A stretch of 64,000 bases of DNA from Aliirhizobium wenxiniae (GCF_019511445.1 NZ_JAEUAN010000001.1:1-64000), one strand, 5' to 3'; counted from the first letter of the stretch, positions 1 to 8,976 are shown. Made by a program: numbers and translations. Notes: generated by a model not told the origin, from the letters alone.

Positions 1-73
1 GTCATAGCCCTGCCGCCTGTAAGAGAAGAAGCACCCATCCGCACATGCGAAAGCTGCACTCTTCACAATAAAA

Positions 74-100
74 AAGGGGCGCTGGTGGCGCCCCTTTCAT
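74..100 (-). terminator. Terminator after gap
   Basis: A perfect 9-bp stem (74-82 with 88-96) with a 5-nt loop lies just beyond the gap stop codon. Read on the minus strand it ends in a run of T, so it fits a Rho-independent terminator closing tkt-gap. Positions 1-73 show nothing else recognisable. Confidence 0.85.
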
Positions 101-117
101 CATTCGATGCGGCTCGA

Positions 118-1128
118 TCAGATGAGCTTTGCCAGCGCGACCGAGGTGTCGGCCATGCGGTTGGAGAAGCCCCATTCGTTGTCGTACCAGGACAGGACGC
201 GGACGAAATTGCCTTCGAGCACCTTGGTCTGGTCGATCGCGAAGATCGAGGAATGGCTGTCGTGGTTGAAGTCGCGGGAAACCAGCGGCTCTTCGGTGTA
301 GCCGAGGATGCCCTTCAGCTTGCCGTTGGCGGCAGCCTTGATGGCTTCGTTGATTTCGGCAACCGTGGTGTTCTTCTTGGCGACGAACTTGAAGTCGACG
401 ACCGAGACGTTCGGGGTCGGAACGCGGATCGAGGTGCCGTCGAGGCGGCCCTTGAGGTGCGGCAGAACAAGGCCGACTGCCTTTGCAGCGCCGGTCGAGG
501 TCGGGATCATGGACAGGGCTGCGGCGCGGGCGCGGTACAGATCCTTGTGCATGGTGTCGAGCGTCGGCTGGTCACCCGTGTAGGAGTGGATCGTGGTCAT
601 GAAGCCGTGGTCGATGCCGACGGCGTCATCCAGCGCCTTGACGACCGGAACCAGGCAGTTCGTGGTGCAGGACGCGTTGGAGATGACCAGGTGGTCCTTG
701 GTCAGCGCATCGTGGTTGACGCCGAAGACGACCGTCAGGTCGGCGCCGTCGGCCGGAGCCGAAACGATGACGCGCTTTGCGCCGGCGGTCAGGTGCAGGG
801 CAGCCTTGTCGCGGGCGGTGAAGATGCCGGTGCACTCAAGCGCGATGTCGACGCCGAGTTCCTTGTGCGGCAGGGTTGCCGGATCCTTGATGGCGGTAAC
901 CTTGATCGGCTTGCCGCCGCCAACGGTGATAGTGTCGCCTTCGACCTTCACGTCGGCCGGGAACTTGCCGTGGATCGAATCGTAGCGAAGCAGGTGGGCA
1001 TTGGTTTCAACCGGGCCAAGGTCGTTGATGGCAACGACTTCGATATCGGTGCGACCCGATTCGACGATGGCGCGGAGGACGTTGCGGCCGATACGGCCGA
1101 AGCCGTTAATGGCAACCTTTACAGTCAT
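118..1128 (-). CDS. gap: Type I glyceraldehyde-3-phosphate dehydrogenase
   Basis: Converts glyceraldehyde 3-phosphate, NAD+ and phosphate to 1,3-bisphosphoglycerate in the cytosol (glycolysis and gluconeogenesis). The 336-residue length is normal for the family. The N-terminal Rossmann motif NGFGRIGR is at 8-15, the catalytic SNASCTTNC segment places Cys154, and the partner His181 lies in HSYTGDQ. Asn35-Asp36 after the second beta strand suggests NAD rather than NADP preference; this is inference. A GGGAG ribosome site lies upstream of the ATG. It follows tkt after 82 bp on the same strand, a common rhizobial arrangement, and is probably co-transcribed with it. Confidence 0.98.
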   Translation of the reverse strand: MTVKVAINGFGRIGRNVLRAIVESGRTDIEVVAINDLGPVETNAHLLRYDSIHGKFPADVKVEGDTITVGGGKPIKVTAIKDPATLPHKELGVDIALECTGIFTARDKAALHLTAGAKRVIVSAPADGADLTVVFGVNHDALTKDHLVISNASCTTNCLVPVVKALDDAVGIDHGFMTTIHSYTGDQPTLDTMHKDLYRARAAALSMIPTSTGAAKAVGLVLPHLKGRLDGTSIRVPTPNVSVVDFKFVAKKNTTVAEINEAIKAAANGKLKGILGYTEEPLVSRDFNHDSHSSIFAIDQTKVLEGNFVRVLSWYDNEWGFSNRMADTSVALAKLI

Positions 1129-1174
1129 ATGAGCTTTACTCCCTGATAATGGGGCTTCGTTCTAACGCAAGCAT

Positions 1175-1204
1175 AGGCTGCCCCACTTTGATCTAGGGCA
1201 GCCT
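1175..1204 (-). other. Stem-loop between tkt and gap
   Basis: A 9-bp inverted repeat, AGGCTGCCC with GGGCAGCCT, separated by 12 nt, starts seven bases after the tkt stop. On the transcribed minus strand no T-run follows it, so it looks more like an mRNA-stabilising or attenuating hairpin within the tkt-gap transcript than a full terminator. Function is inferred from position only. Confidence 0.5.
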
Positions 1205-1210
1205 TTTGGG

Positions 1211-3184
1211 TTAAATTTTGGCTTCTGCAGCGGCGACGACGGCGTTGGCCGTGATGCCGAAATGCTTGAACACATCCTTGGCCGGGCCGGAAGCGCCAAA
1301 GCCCTTCATGCCGATGAAGGTGCCTTCCGGGCCGATGAACGCATCCCAGCCTTCGCGAACGCCAGCTTCGACGGCGATCTTGACCGGCGACTTGCCGATG
1401 ATCTCGGCGCGGTAGGCGTCCGGCTGTTCGAAGAAGAGTTCGGTCGAGGGAACCGAGACGACGCGGACGCTCGTGCCCTTTTCGCCGAGCGTTTTTGCCG
1501 CAGCCACGGCAAGCTCGACTTCCGAACCGGAGGCAAAGATCGTGACCTTGGCATCGGCATTGCCGGAGAGGACATAGGCGCCCTTGGCCGAACGGTTTTC
1601 TTCCGAATATTCGGTGCGAACCGTAGTCAGGTTCTGGCGGGTGAGGGCCAGACCCGACGGACGATCCTTGGTCGAGACGGCGATCTGCCAGCATTCGGCA
1701 GTTTCGACGGCATCGGCCGGGCGGAACATCATCAGGTTCGGGATGGCGCGCAGCGACGCCATCTGCTCGACCGGCTGGTGGGTCGGGCCGTCTTCGCCGA
1801 CGCCGATCGAATCATGCGTCAGAACGTGGATAACGCGGATGCCCATGAGCGATGCGAGGCGGATCGGCGGGCGGCAATAATCGGAAAAGATCATGAAGCC
1901 GCCGCCGTAAGGGATCAGGCCGCCGTGCAGCGCGATGCCGTTCATGGCAGATGCCATGCCGTGTTCGCGGATGCCCCAGTGCATGTAGCGACCGGAGAAG
2001 TCCGTCGGCGTGACCGAAACCATCTGGCTGGTCTTGGTGTTGTTGGACGGCGTCAGGTCGGCAGAGCCGCCCAGCGTTTCCGGCAGGAAGCCGTTGATGA
2101 CTTCAAGCGCGTCTTCGGACGCCTTGCGGGTTGCGATCGTCGGCTTGGTTTCGGCGAGCTTCTTCTTGTAGTCGAGAATAGCAGCGTCGAAGCCTGCCGG
2201 CAGATCACCGGCGAAGCGGCGATCGAACTCGGCCTTCTTGGCGGACTTTTCGAGGCGGCCTTCCCATGCCTTGACGGCATCGGCCGAGCGGGTGCCGGCG
2301 GCGCGCCAGTCGGAGAGAACGTCGTTCGGGATGACGAAGGGTTCGTATTCCCAGTTCAGCGCCTTGCGGGTTGCGGCGATTTCTTCCGCTCCGAGCGGCG
2401 AGCCGTGAACCTTGTGGCTGCCGGCCTTGTTCGGAGCGCCGAAGCCGATCGTCGTCTTGCAGGCGATGAAGGTCGGCTTGTCGGACTTGTGGGCTTCCTC
2501 GATTGCGGCTGCAATCGCTGCCTGGTCGTGGCCGTCGATCTCGATCGTGTGCCAGTGAACAGCCTTGAAACGGGCGATCTGGTCGGTCGAATCCGACAGC
2601 GAGACGGCGCCGTCGATGGTGATCGAGTTATCGTCCCAGAGAAGGATGAGCTTGTTGAGCTTCAGGTGGCCGGCAAGCGCGATGGCTTCGTGGGAGATGC
2701 CTTCCATCAGGCAGCCGTCGCCGTTGATCACATAAGTATAGTGATCCTGCAGGTCGGCGCCGAATTCCTCGCGAAGTTTGCGTTCCGCGATCGCCATACC
2801 GACGGCATTGGCAATGCCCTGGCCGAGTGGACCGGTGGTCGTTTCGATGCCGGTGGCATGGCCGTATTCCGGGTGACCGGCGGTCTTGGAGCCGAGCTGG
2901 CGGAACTGCTTCAGGTCCTCGACGGTCATGTCTTCATAACCGGTCAAATACAGGAGCGAATAAAGCAGCATCGAGCCGTGGCCGGCCGACAGGACGAAAC
3001 GGTCACGGTCCGGCCAATGCGGTTTCGTCGGGTCGAATTTCAGGTATTTGGAAAACAGGACGGTTGCAACGTCGGCCATGCCCATGGGCATGCCTGGGTG
3101 GCCGGAATTCGCCTTTTCGACGGCATCCATCGAAAGGAAACGGATCGCATTTGCCATCCGGTCGTTTTGTTCGCGAGAAGTCAT
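1211..3184 (-). CDS. tkt: Transketolase
   Basis: Thiamine-diphosphate enzyme that transfers two-carbon ketol units between sugar phosphates in the pentose phosphate pathway. At 657 residues it has the full three-domain length. The SGHPG segment (27-31) and the GDG start of the ThDP/Mg motif (155-157) with Asn186 further on are visible. The pyrimidine-binding half carries the GIREH segment with the catalytic glutamate near residue 400. It is the first gene of an apparent tkt-gap operon and reads away from the zapA group. A sigma70-like promoter with an embedded dyad lies about 70 bp upstream of the ATG. Confidence 0.97.
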   Translation of the reverse strand: MTSREQNDRMANAIRFLSMDAVEKANSGHPGMPMGMADVATVLFSKYLKFDPTKPHWPDRDRFVLSAGHGSMLLYSLLYLTGYEDMTVEDLKQFRQLGSKTAGHPEYGHATGIETTTGPLGQGIANAVGMAIAERKLREEFGADLQDHYTYVINGDGCLMEGISHEAIALAGHLKLNKLILLWDDNSITIDGAVSLSDSTDQIARFKAVHWHTIEIDGHDQAAIAAAIEEAHKSDKPTFIACKTTIGFGAPNKAGSHKVHGSPLGAEEIAATRKALNWEYEPFVIPNDVLSDWRAAGTRSADAVKAWEGRLEKSAKKAEFDRRFAGDLPAGFDAAILDYKKKLAETKPTIATRKASEDALEVINGFLPETLGGSADLTPSNNTKTSQMVSVTPTDFSGRYMHWGIREHGMASAMNGIALHGGLIPYGGGFMIFSDYCRPPIRLASLMGIRVIHVLTHDSIGVGEDGPTHQPVEQMASLRAIPNLMMFRPADAVETAECWQIAVSTKDRPSGLALTRQNLTTVRTEYSEENRSAKGAYVLSGNADAKVTIFASGSEVELAVAAAKTLGEKGTSVRVVSVPSTELFFEQPDAYRAEIIGKSPVKIAVEAGVREGWDAFIGPEGTFIGMKGFGASGPAKDVFKHFGITANAVVAAAEAKI

Positions 3185-3246
3185 GGCTAATCCACTGTAT
3201 CCGAGTGTCGGTCAGAGGCCCGTTTGGAGGGCCATTTGAGGGAGCG

Positions 3247-3279
3247 CCTGATCCTTATCAGGTGGCGCGCGCAAGTCAA
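3247..3279 (-). promoter_or_regulatory. tkt promoter with overlapping dyad
   Basis: On the minus strand a -35 TTGACT (3279-3274) and a -10 TAAGGA (3257-3252) are 16 bp apart. The -10 lies inside a 6-4-6 palindrome, CCTGAT-N4-ATCAGG (3247-3262), placed where a repressor would block polymerase. The promoter is a sequence match; the operator role is inference. Confidence 0.5.
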
Positions 3280-3409
3280 CAAAATGGGGCACTGCAATTA
3301 TATATTGAGCAGGTTTGCGACAGGCTGCCGCTTGTTTGAGCATAAGCGTCCAAAAACGATATAGGACAGTTGATCCACAAGTCGATGATGCCAAGACAGT
3401 GGTGGTTTG

Positions 3410-3438
3410 TTGACCGGCTTTCAAGCGGTGCTTAATCT
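3410..3438 (+). promoter_or_regulatory. Sigma70-like promoter for DUF4164-zapA
   Basis: -35 TTGACC (3410-3415), 17-bp spacer, -10 TAATCT (3433-3438), about 70 bp before the DUF4164 start codon. The spacing and both hexamers are close to consensus. Confidence 0.6.
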
Positions 3439-3506
3439 GTTTTGCCTAATGGCGAGGTTTGGCTGCACGATTCGGCCTGGCCTTGCATTCTCACGGGATA
3501 TGATGG

Positions 3507-3779
3507 ATGCCGGCAGAAAAGACGGTTGAGGTGGCGCTTTCGGAACTCCGCGCAGCAGTGGGAAGTCTCGAAAACGCCGTGGATGCCCGTATCGAACGTC
3601 AACGGGAAAACCGTGACGTCGATAACGAGGTCCGTCGCGTTCATGCTGATCGTGCCCGTCTGGCACAGGAACTAGATCAGTCGCAATTTCGCGCCAATCG
3701 GCTGGAAGAAGTCAATCGCGAAGTGTCTCGTCGACTGGTGACTGCCATGGAGACAATCCGCGCCGTGCTCGATCGCTGA
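3507..3779 (+). CDS. DUF4164 family coiled-coil protein
   Basis: A 90-residue protein with no signal peptide or membrane segment. Nearly its whole length is predicted coiled coil: heptad-like spacing of Leu, Val and Ala among many Arg and Glu residues from about 5 to 85. In alphaproteobacteria DUF4164 proteins sit directly before zapA, and a ZapB-like structural role in division is sometimes suggested; that is inference here. The gap to zapA is 12 bp, so the two are almost certainly one transcript. No catalytic motif is visible. Confidence 0.8.
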   Translation: MPAEKTVEVALSELRAAVGSLENAVDARIERQRENRDVDNEVRRVHADRARLAQELDQSQFRANRLEEVNREVSRRLVTAMETIRAVLDR

Positions 3780-3791
3780 CGGGAGAATTTG

Positions 3792-4169
3792 ATGGCTCAG
3801 ATTACAGTCACGATTGACGGCAAGGCCTATCGCATGGCCTGCGAGGAGGGGCAGGAAGACCACCTGACCCAGCTCGCCGACCGGCTTGACCGCTATGTCG
3901 GCCACCTCAAGGGTCAGTTCGGTGAGATCGGTGACCTGAGGATCACCGTCATGGCCGGCATCATGATCATGGACGAATTGTCCGAGATGACGCGCAAGGT
4001 GTCCGCTCTGGAGGCCGAACTGGCGTCCCTCAGATCCAACCGTGATGGCTCGCTCGAAGTGCAGCAGCGCAATGAGCAGGCGCTGGTTTCGACCATCGGT
4101 GAACTCGCCGCGCGGATCGAAGGGCTCGCTGCAAAGCTGAACGGACGCATGCCGGCCGAGGCGAATTGA
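3792..4169 (+). CDS. zapA: Cell division protein ZapA
   Basis: Cytosolic FtsZ-ring-associated protein that crosslinks FtsZ protofilaments at midcell. The N-terminal ZapA fold shows in the VTIDGKAYRMACEEGQEDHL segment (6-25), and residues 65-120 form the long C-terminal coiled coil used for oligomerisation. Length (125 aa) is typical for alphaproteobacteria. ATG 3792 is preferred over TTG 3789 because GGGAGA lies at the right distance. The 6S RNA follows directly, as in many proteobacteria. Confidence 0.93.
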   Translation: MAQITVTIDGKAYRMACEEGQEDHLTQLADRLDRYVGHLKGQFGEIGDLRITVMAGIMIMDELSEMTRKVSALEAELASLRSNRDGSLEVQQRNEQALVSTIGELAARIEGLAAKLNGRMPAEAN

Positions 4170-4184
4170 TCCGTGTGAAAAATT

Positions 4185-4361
4185 CGATCCGGAGCCACTG
4201 GCGCTGCCTGAGGATCGCACATATATTCCGGTCGCGTTCTGCGCTTCCCGACAGGAACCACAATCCCTGGGGCCATACTCGATCCAAAGGGAGCTGTCCC
4301 TGACCAGGCCCGTGGGCTTGGACATATGGCGCCCACCTACGTTTGTAGGCACCCAGGATCG
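4185..4361 (+). ncRNA. ssrS: 6S RNA
   Basis: The segment starts 16 bases after the zapA stop, the conserved site of 6S RNA in alpha- and gammaproteobacteria. The ends pair (CGATCC 4185-4190 with GGATCG 4356-4361). An apical hairpin AGGGA-GCTG-TCCCT lies near 4280-4295, and the 3' part has the CTAC-GTTT-GTAG hairpin (4337-4348) that I associate with alphaproteobacterial 6S RNA. 6S RNA mimics an open promoter and binds the housekeeping RNA polymerase holoenzyme, mainly in stationary phase. The exact ends are approximate; the mature RNA may be about 160 nt. No small protein fits the segment. Confidence 0.8.
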
Positions 4362-4503
4362 TAAATCTCCATCGGTCGCCGTGGATCGCGCTTTCCTTCT
4401 TTAGATTGTCGTTGATGCAGTCCGGCGCTTGCCGGATATGCATTGACAATCATTGCGTTGCGGCCAAGTTCATTCCGTCCAGTTCAACCGACGGTTCCTC
4501 TTC

Positions 4504-6003
4504 ATGCTTTTTGCCAATAACAAGTTCGCCCGGTCTTCGCTTCTCATGCTTCTGATCGGTGCCGGACTTCTCGTTGCGATCGTTTTGTCGTCCTTCTTTC
4601 TGGCAAGCATGACCCGGACCTATTTCGATGAAGTGACGAAGCTTCGGGCAGTTCGCTCGGTTGCCAGCGATATGTTGGTTTTGCTCAATTCGGCGGAATC
4701 CAGTCAGCGCGGTTATCTTCTGGTGCAGAACGAGGCGTTTCTCGAACCCTACCAGAGGGCGCTCGAGGCGCTGCCAGGGCAGGTCGAGCGGCTGGAGCGC
4801 GTTGCCACCAACCAGAACACCGTCAATGTGCCGATGGAGGACATCCGTCGCCTGATCGCCGAAAAGGTGACGGAGATGCAGTCGACGCTCAATCTTGCGA
4901 GCGAGGGTCGAGTGGCAGATGCCGTCGCCATCGTGCGTAATGAGTCCGGTTTCGTCGTCATGCAGCAGCTCAGGCAGACGATCGGCGATCTCGTGCAGGA
5001 ACTGGACGTGCATCTGATCAACGGTATCGGCGAGATCCGCGAAAGTGCGGTATCGCTGCAATATGTGACGCTTGGCGGCGGACTGTTGATTATCCTGGTT
5101 GTCGGCGGCGGGATTGCCGTCGTGATGCAGCATGTTCGGGCTTTGGATCATGCACGCGCCGAGGTCGAGGAGCTTAATGTCGGGCTTGAGGAACGGGTCA
5201 ACGAGCGTACCGAAGACCTGATGCAGGCCAATCGTGAAATTCAGCGATATGCCTATATCGTCTCACATGACCTGAGAGCGCCGCTCGTCAATATCATGGG
5301 CTTTACAAGCGAGCTGGATGCGTCACTGAAGTCGATCAGCGCTTATGTGCTTGCGGATGGCGCGCGGCCGAGCGAGGATGAGGTGCGCGAGGCGCGTCTT
5401 GCCGTGGAGGAAGATCTGCCGGAGGCGATCGGCTTTATTCGCTCTTCGACAAAGAAGATGGATGCATTGATCAATGCTATCCTGAAAATTTCGCGCGATG
5501 GCCGTCGTGAACTCAAACCTGAGCGCATCGATCTCGGCGAACTGCTGGAGACGACGGCTGCGAGCGTTCATCATCAGGTTAGCGATTCAGGCGGTGAAGT
5601 CAGTATCTCGGTCGGTGCGACCCGCGGCCTTTTGACCGACCGCTTCTCCATGGAGCAGATTTTCGGCAATCTGTTCGACAATGCGGTCAAGTACAAACAT
5701 CCGGAGCGGCCGCTCAGTCTTTCGGTGAAGGCATTTCCGATGGGGCGCAGTGCGGTGCGGATCGAGGTGGCGGACAATGGTCGCGGTATTGCGCCGGAAG
5801 ATCATGAGCGCGTCTTCGAGCTTTTCCGCAGGTCAGGTGTGCAGGACAAGGCGGGCGAGGGGATCGGGCTTGCGCATGTGCGCTCATTAGTCAGAAATTT
5901 AGGTGGCGAAATTACAGTGACATCCACGCTGGGCGGCGGTTCGACATTTGTCATCCGATTGCCCATGGATTTGTCCCAGTATGTTAGGAGTAGCGGGCCA
6001 TGA
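4504..6003 (+). CDS. Membrane sensor histidine kinase with CHASE3 domain
   Basis: Order of parts (numbered from ATG 4504): membrane helix 12-34, periplasmic CHASE3-type four-helix sensor about 35-188, second helix 190-208, a coiled coil, then HisKA with His255 in SHDLRAP. The catalytic ATPase domain has N-box Asn393, G1 DNGRG (424-428) and G2 GEGIGLAH (451-458). A stretch of about 50 residues (270-320) lengthens the dimerisation helices. The stop overlaps the next gene by ATGA, so kinase and receiver are translationally coupled. A TTG at 4453 would add 17 residues; ATG 4504 places the first helix at a usual distance. A TTGACA -35-like box is at 4444-4449 with a poor -10. Signal unknown. Confidence 0.85.
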   Translation: MLFANNKFARSSLLMLLIGAGLLVAIVLSSFFLASMTRTYFDEVTKLRAVRSVASDMLVLLNSAESSQRGYLLVQNEAFLEPYQRALEALPGQVERLERVATNQNTVNVPMEDIRRLIAEKVTEMQSTLNLASEGRVADAVAIVRNESGFVVMQQLRQTIGDLVQELDVHLINGIGEIRESAVSLQYVTLGGGLLIILVVGGGIAVVMQHVRALDHARAEVEELNVGLEERVNERTEDLMQANREIQRYAYIVSHDLRAPLVNIMGFTSELDASLKSISAYVLADGARPSEDEVREARLAVEEDLPEAIGFIRSSTKKMDALINAILKISRDGRRELKPERIDLGELLETTAASVHHQVSDSGGEVSISVGATRGLLTDRFSMEQIFGNLFDNAVKYKHPERPLSLSVKAFPMGRSAVRIEVADNGRGIAPEDHERVFELFRRSGVQDKAGEGIGLAHVRSLVRNLGGEITVTSTLGGGSTFVIRLPMDLSQYVRSSGP

Positions 6004-6443
6004 AAGCTGCCGGCAAGGAAGTCACCATCGTCATGATCGAAGATGACGAGGGGCACGCCCGTCTGATCGAGAAGAATGTGCGCCGTGCCGGCGTCAACAA
6101 CGAGATCGTGCCTTTCACCAACGGTACCGATGCGCTCGATTTCATCCTCGGCGCCGACCGTTCGGGCATGGTCAGCAGCGATCGGCATCTTCTGATCCTT
6201 CTCGATCTCAATCTGCCCGATATGTCGGGTATTGACATCCTTGAGAAGGTGAAGTCCAACCCTCATGCAAAACGCCTGCCTGTGGTGATCCTCACGACGA
6301 CGGACGACGAGCGGGAAATTCAGCGCTGTTACGATCTTGGCGCGAATGTCTATATTACCAAACCAGTGGACTACGACAGTTTTGCAAACGCCATTCGACA
6401 GCTGGGTCTGTTCTTTTCGGTAATGCAGATACCCGGACAATAA
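6000..6443 (+). CDS. Stand-alone response regulator (Rcp1-like receiver)
   Basis: A 147-residue single receiver domain without an output domain. The acidic pocket is Glu14-Asp15-Asp16, the phosphoacceptor Asp69 sits in LLDLNLPDMSG, the switch Thr is near 100 and the conserved Lys is Lys121. The long loop between beta3 and alpha3 and the C-terminal extension resemble the Rcp1 group that partners phytochrome-like kinases. It overlaps the CHASE3 kinase by 4 bp and lies 9 bp before the receiver-kinase gene, so it probably shuttles phosphate between the two kinases. That relay is inference. Confidence 0.85.
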   Translation: MKAAGKEVTIVMIEDDEGHARLIEKNVRRAGVNNEIVPFTNGTDALDFILGADRSGMVSSDRHLLILLDLNLPDMSGIDILEKVKSNPHAKRLPVVILTTTDDEREIQRCYDLGANVYITKPVDYDSFANAIRQLGLFFSVMQIPGQ

Positions 6444-6452
6444 CGAGAAGAT

Positions 6453-7484
6453 ATGCCGCGAACGATCCTTTATGTTGACGACGATGTCGCCCTGGCCCGT
6501 CTCGCGGAACGCCATCTCGGACGTGCCGGCTACGATGTGATCGCAGCCGTCGACGGGGCGAGCGCCATGGTCGCGTTCGAGAAGGGCGGGATCGATGCGA
6601 TCGTTCTCGACCATTATCTTCGCACTGAGACCGGGATGGATATCTTCCATCGGCTGCAGGAATGCGGCTGCTCGGCTCCGGTGATCTACATCACCGGTTC
6701 CAGCGACGCGACGATCGCCATCGAGGCGATGAAAAACGGAGCGGCGGATTACGTCATCAAGACGGTGGGCGACGAGTTCTGGCCGCTCATGCAGAATGCG
6801 ATCGGCCAGGCTATTTCCAATGCCGACCTTCGTCGCGAGAAGGAAAAGGCCGATCAGGAGATCCGCATCGGCAAGGAGCGGGCCGAGATTTTGCTCGCGG
6901 AAGTCAATCACCGCGTCGCCAACAGTCTGGCGCTTGTCGCGGCGCTGATCCGCCTGCAGGCCGGAAGCAGCAAGAACGAGGACGTGAAGGAAGCGCTTGC
7001 AGAAACGCAGGCGCGTATCACCGCCATCGCGGGCATGCACCGCAGCCTCTATACATCCGACGACGTGCGGCACGTGGAGATGGACAAGTATCTCGGGACA
7101 CTCGTCAACGAGGTCCAGGGGACCGTGAGCGATCGGCAGGGGCCGTCTATCCGGCTTGCTGCAGACGAGGTCATGCTGACATCGGATCGTGCGGTCTCTG
7201 TCGGCATGATCGTGACCGAGCTTCTGACCAATGCGCTGAAATATGCCTATGAGCCGGGGGCGGAGGGCGAGGTTCGCGTCTTTCTGACGCGCCAGCCGGA
7301 CGGTAAGGCGCTGCTTGCCGTCGAGGATGACGGGATCGGCTGGAAAGAGGGCGATATCGTCAAGGGAACCGGTCTTGGAAGCCGGATCGTGAAATCGATG
7401 GCATCCACGCTCGGATCGGCCATTCAGTATGTCGAGCGGCCCGTGGGGACGCGTGCGGAAATGACGATCGATCTGTCGGCCTGA
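6453..7484 (+). CDS. Response regulator with HisKA_2 / HWE-type histidine kinase
   Basis: A soluble 343-residue hybrid. The N-terminal receiver has Asp9-Asp10-Asp11 and phosphoacceptor Asp53, though LDHYL replaces the usual LDxxLP. A helical linker (125-147) follows, then a HisKA_2 phosphotransfer domain with His153 in EVNHRVANSLALV. The ATPase domain has the N-box TELLTNALKYAY and a DDGIGW G1 box at 292-297. Kinases of this class activate PhyR-type regulators of the general stress response in alphaproteobacteria, which makes a stress role plausible given the EcfG-type promoters elsewhere in the window. No direct evidence links them. Third gene of the relay operon. Confidence 0.85.
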   Translation: MPRTILYVDDDVALARLAERHLGRAGYDVIAAVDGASAMVAFEKGGIDAIVLDHYLRTETGMDIFHRLQECGCSAPVIYITGSSDATIAIEAMKNGAADYVIKTVGDEFWPLMQNAIGQAISNADLRREKEKADQEIRIGKERAEILLAEVNHRVANSLALVAALIRLQAGSSKNEDVKEALAETQARITAIAGMHRSLYTSDDVRHVEMDKYLGTLVNEVQGTVSDRQGPSIRLAADEVMLTSDRAVSVGMIVTELLTNALKYAYEPGAEGEVRVFLTRQPDGKALLAVEDDGIGWKEGDIVKGTGLGSRIVKSMASTLGSAIQYVERPVGTRAEMTIDLSA

Positions 7485-7561
7485 CGTCCGCGTAGTTCAA
7501 TTGTTCCAGCCATTGCAATACGGCCACGCCGACCTTATGATTTCAGCCTATACGTGAAGGT

Positions 7562-7602
7562 GCGCAGTTCCGAGAACCGGCCGACGGTTTTCCGAACTGC
7601 GC
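7562..7602. other. Long stem-loop in the gap after the relay operon
   Basis: A near-perfect hairpin: GCGCAGTTC pairs with GAACTGCGC (7562-7570, 7594-7602), then one C-C mismatch, then GAGAACCG pairs with CGGTTTTC including one G-T pair, with loop GCCGA. No T-run follows, so it is either an mRNA 3' structure or a REP-like palindrome. The rest of the 205-bp gap shows nothing clear. Confidence 0.6.
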
Positions 7603-7689
7603 GCGAGATCACATCAGGAAATCAACGGCAGCCGCCGCAAGCGGTCAACGTTTTGTGCGCAGGATATTGTCCCAGCCTAAGAGCACCTT

Positions 7690-8976
7690 TTGTTAACCGA
7701 AATCCTTATCGTCGTTGCACTCACCATATTGAATGGTGTTCTTGCGATGTCGGAACTTGCCGTCGTTTCATCCCGCCCCATCCGCCTCAAGGTCATGGCC
7801 GAGCAGGGAAATCGCGGTGCGGCCACAGCGATCAAGCTTGCTGAAGATCCAGGTCGTTTTCTCTCCTCCGTCCAGATCGGCATCACGCTGGTCGGTGTCC
7901 TTTCCGGCGCATTTTCAGGCGCGACGCTTGGAACACGTCTGACCAGCTGGCTCGAAGCGCAGGGCATGGCTGAAAACCTGGCCGACTGGCTCGGTGTCGG
8001 CGGCGTCGTTGTCGTTATCACCTATATGTCGCTCATCCTCGGAGAACTGGTGCCGAAGCAGATCGCTCTGCGCGCGCCGGAAAACGTTGCTGCACGCGTT
8101 GCGCCGGCGATGAAGCTCGTGGCGATGGTCGGCGCGCCGATCGTCTGGTTCCTCGATATTTCCGGCCGTTTCGTTCTGACCATTCTCGGCCAGAAGGGCG
8201 AGTCGGAAGAAAAAGTGACGGATGAGGAAATCCGCACGGTTCTGGCCGAAGCGCAGAGCGCCGGTGTTATCGAAAGCGGCGAATCCGAAATGATTTCCGG
8301 CGTCATGCGGCTTGCCGACCGGACGGCCCGCGGGCTGATGACGCCACGCCGTGATGTCGAGGTGATCGACACCGAGGACGAGCCGGAGGAAATCCGCGCC
8401 CAGCTTCGCGCCACGACGCGTTCGCGTCTCCCTGTTCGCAGGGGCAGTTCCGACGAGATCATCGGCGTTCTGTTCGTCAAGGACGCCTATGACTTCATGG
8501 CTGGCGGGAAGCAGTTCGATGTTCAGCTCGTGATGCGTGAAGCCCCCGTCGTTTCCGATCTGACCGGTGCACTCGACGTAATCCAGGCGCTCAGGAAGGC
8601 GCCGGCGCATATGGTGCTGGTTTATGACGAATACGGTCATTTCGAAGGGATCATCAGCTCGGGTGACGTGCTTGAGGCAATCACCGGCGTGTTCCAGGAA
8701 GATGAGACGGAGGAACCGGCGATCGTACCGCGCGACGACGGATCCTACCTGATTGCCGGCTGGATGCCGGTGGACGAATTCGGCGCGCAGATGGGGATCT
8801 CGATCGAGGAAGATCCGGGTTACGAGACGGTTGCCGGTTTCGTGCTGGATGAGTTGAAGCACCTGCCGGAACTCGGCGAGAAGTTCACCACCCATGGCTG
8901 GACCTTCGAGGTTATCGATCTGGACGGACGCCGGATCGACAAGCTGCTCGTTTCCCGCGCAGGCGAAAAGGCTTGA
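7690..8976 (+). CDS. CNNM / CBS-pair membrane protein (HlyC/CorC family)
   Basis: A 428-residue protein of the CNNM-CorC_HlyC family, historically called hemolysin-related. The CNNM membrane domain spans about 1-185, with helices near 1-22, 60-80, 103-122 and 140-165. A CBS pair (about 205-330, with GLMTPRRDV and VYDEYGHFEGIIS) and a C-terminal CorC_HlyC domain (about 345-420) follow. Family members are linked to Mg2+/Co2+ export and membrane integrity; substrate is not known here. The start appears to be TTG 7690, because the first helix begins at once and no in-frame ATG precedes it. Its stop overlaps the fthC start by one base. Confidence 0.88.
   Translation: MLTEILIVVALTILNGVLAMSELAVVSSRPIRLKVMAEQGNRGAATAIKLAEDPGRFLSSVQIGITLVGVLSGAFSGATLGTRLTSWLEAQGMAENLADWLGVGGVVVVITYMSLILGELVPKQIALRAPENVAARVAPAMKLVAMVGAPIVWFLDISGRFVLTILGQKGESEEKVTDEEIRTVLAEAQSAGVIESGESEMISGVMRLADRTARGLMTPRRDVEVIDTEDEPEEIRAQLRATTRSRLPVRRGSSDEIIGVLFVKDAYDFMAGGKQFDVQLVMREAPVVSDLTGALDVIQALRKAPAHMVLVYDEYGHFEGIISSGDVLEAITGVFQEDETEEPAIVPRDDGSYLIAGWMPVDEFGAQMGISIEEDPGYETVAGFVLDELKHLPELGEKFTTHGWTFEVIDLDGRRIDKLLVSRAGEKA

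Larger units (their letters stand above)
3185..3506. other. Divergent intergenic region between tkt and the zapA group
   Basis: These 322 bp carry a promoter for tkt on the minus strand and one for the DUF4164-zapA group on the plus strand, listed separately. The small reading frames here (for example 3212-3424 minus) lack family resemblance and ribosome sites. I see no RNA gene or repeat in the rest. Confidence 0.6.

Noticed and set aside
85..1146. 353-residue plus-strand frame
   Set aside because: Exactly antisense to gap, which has full family motifs; low-complexity Asp/Gly/Val translation typical of an opposite-strand shadow.
1262..3190. 642-residue plus-strand frame
   Set aside because: Antisense to tkt; no family features.
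4453..4503. TTG start extending the CHASE3 kinase by 17 residues
   Set aside because: The extra segment is not hydrophobic or family-like and has no ribosome site; ATG 4504 gives a normal N-terminus, though neither start has a strong Shine-Dalgarno.
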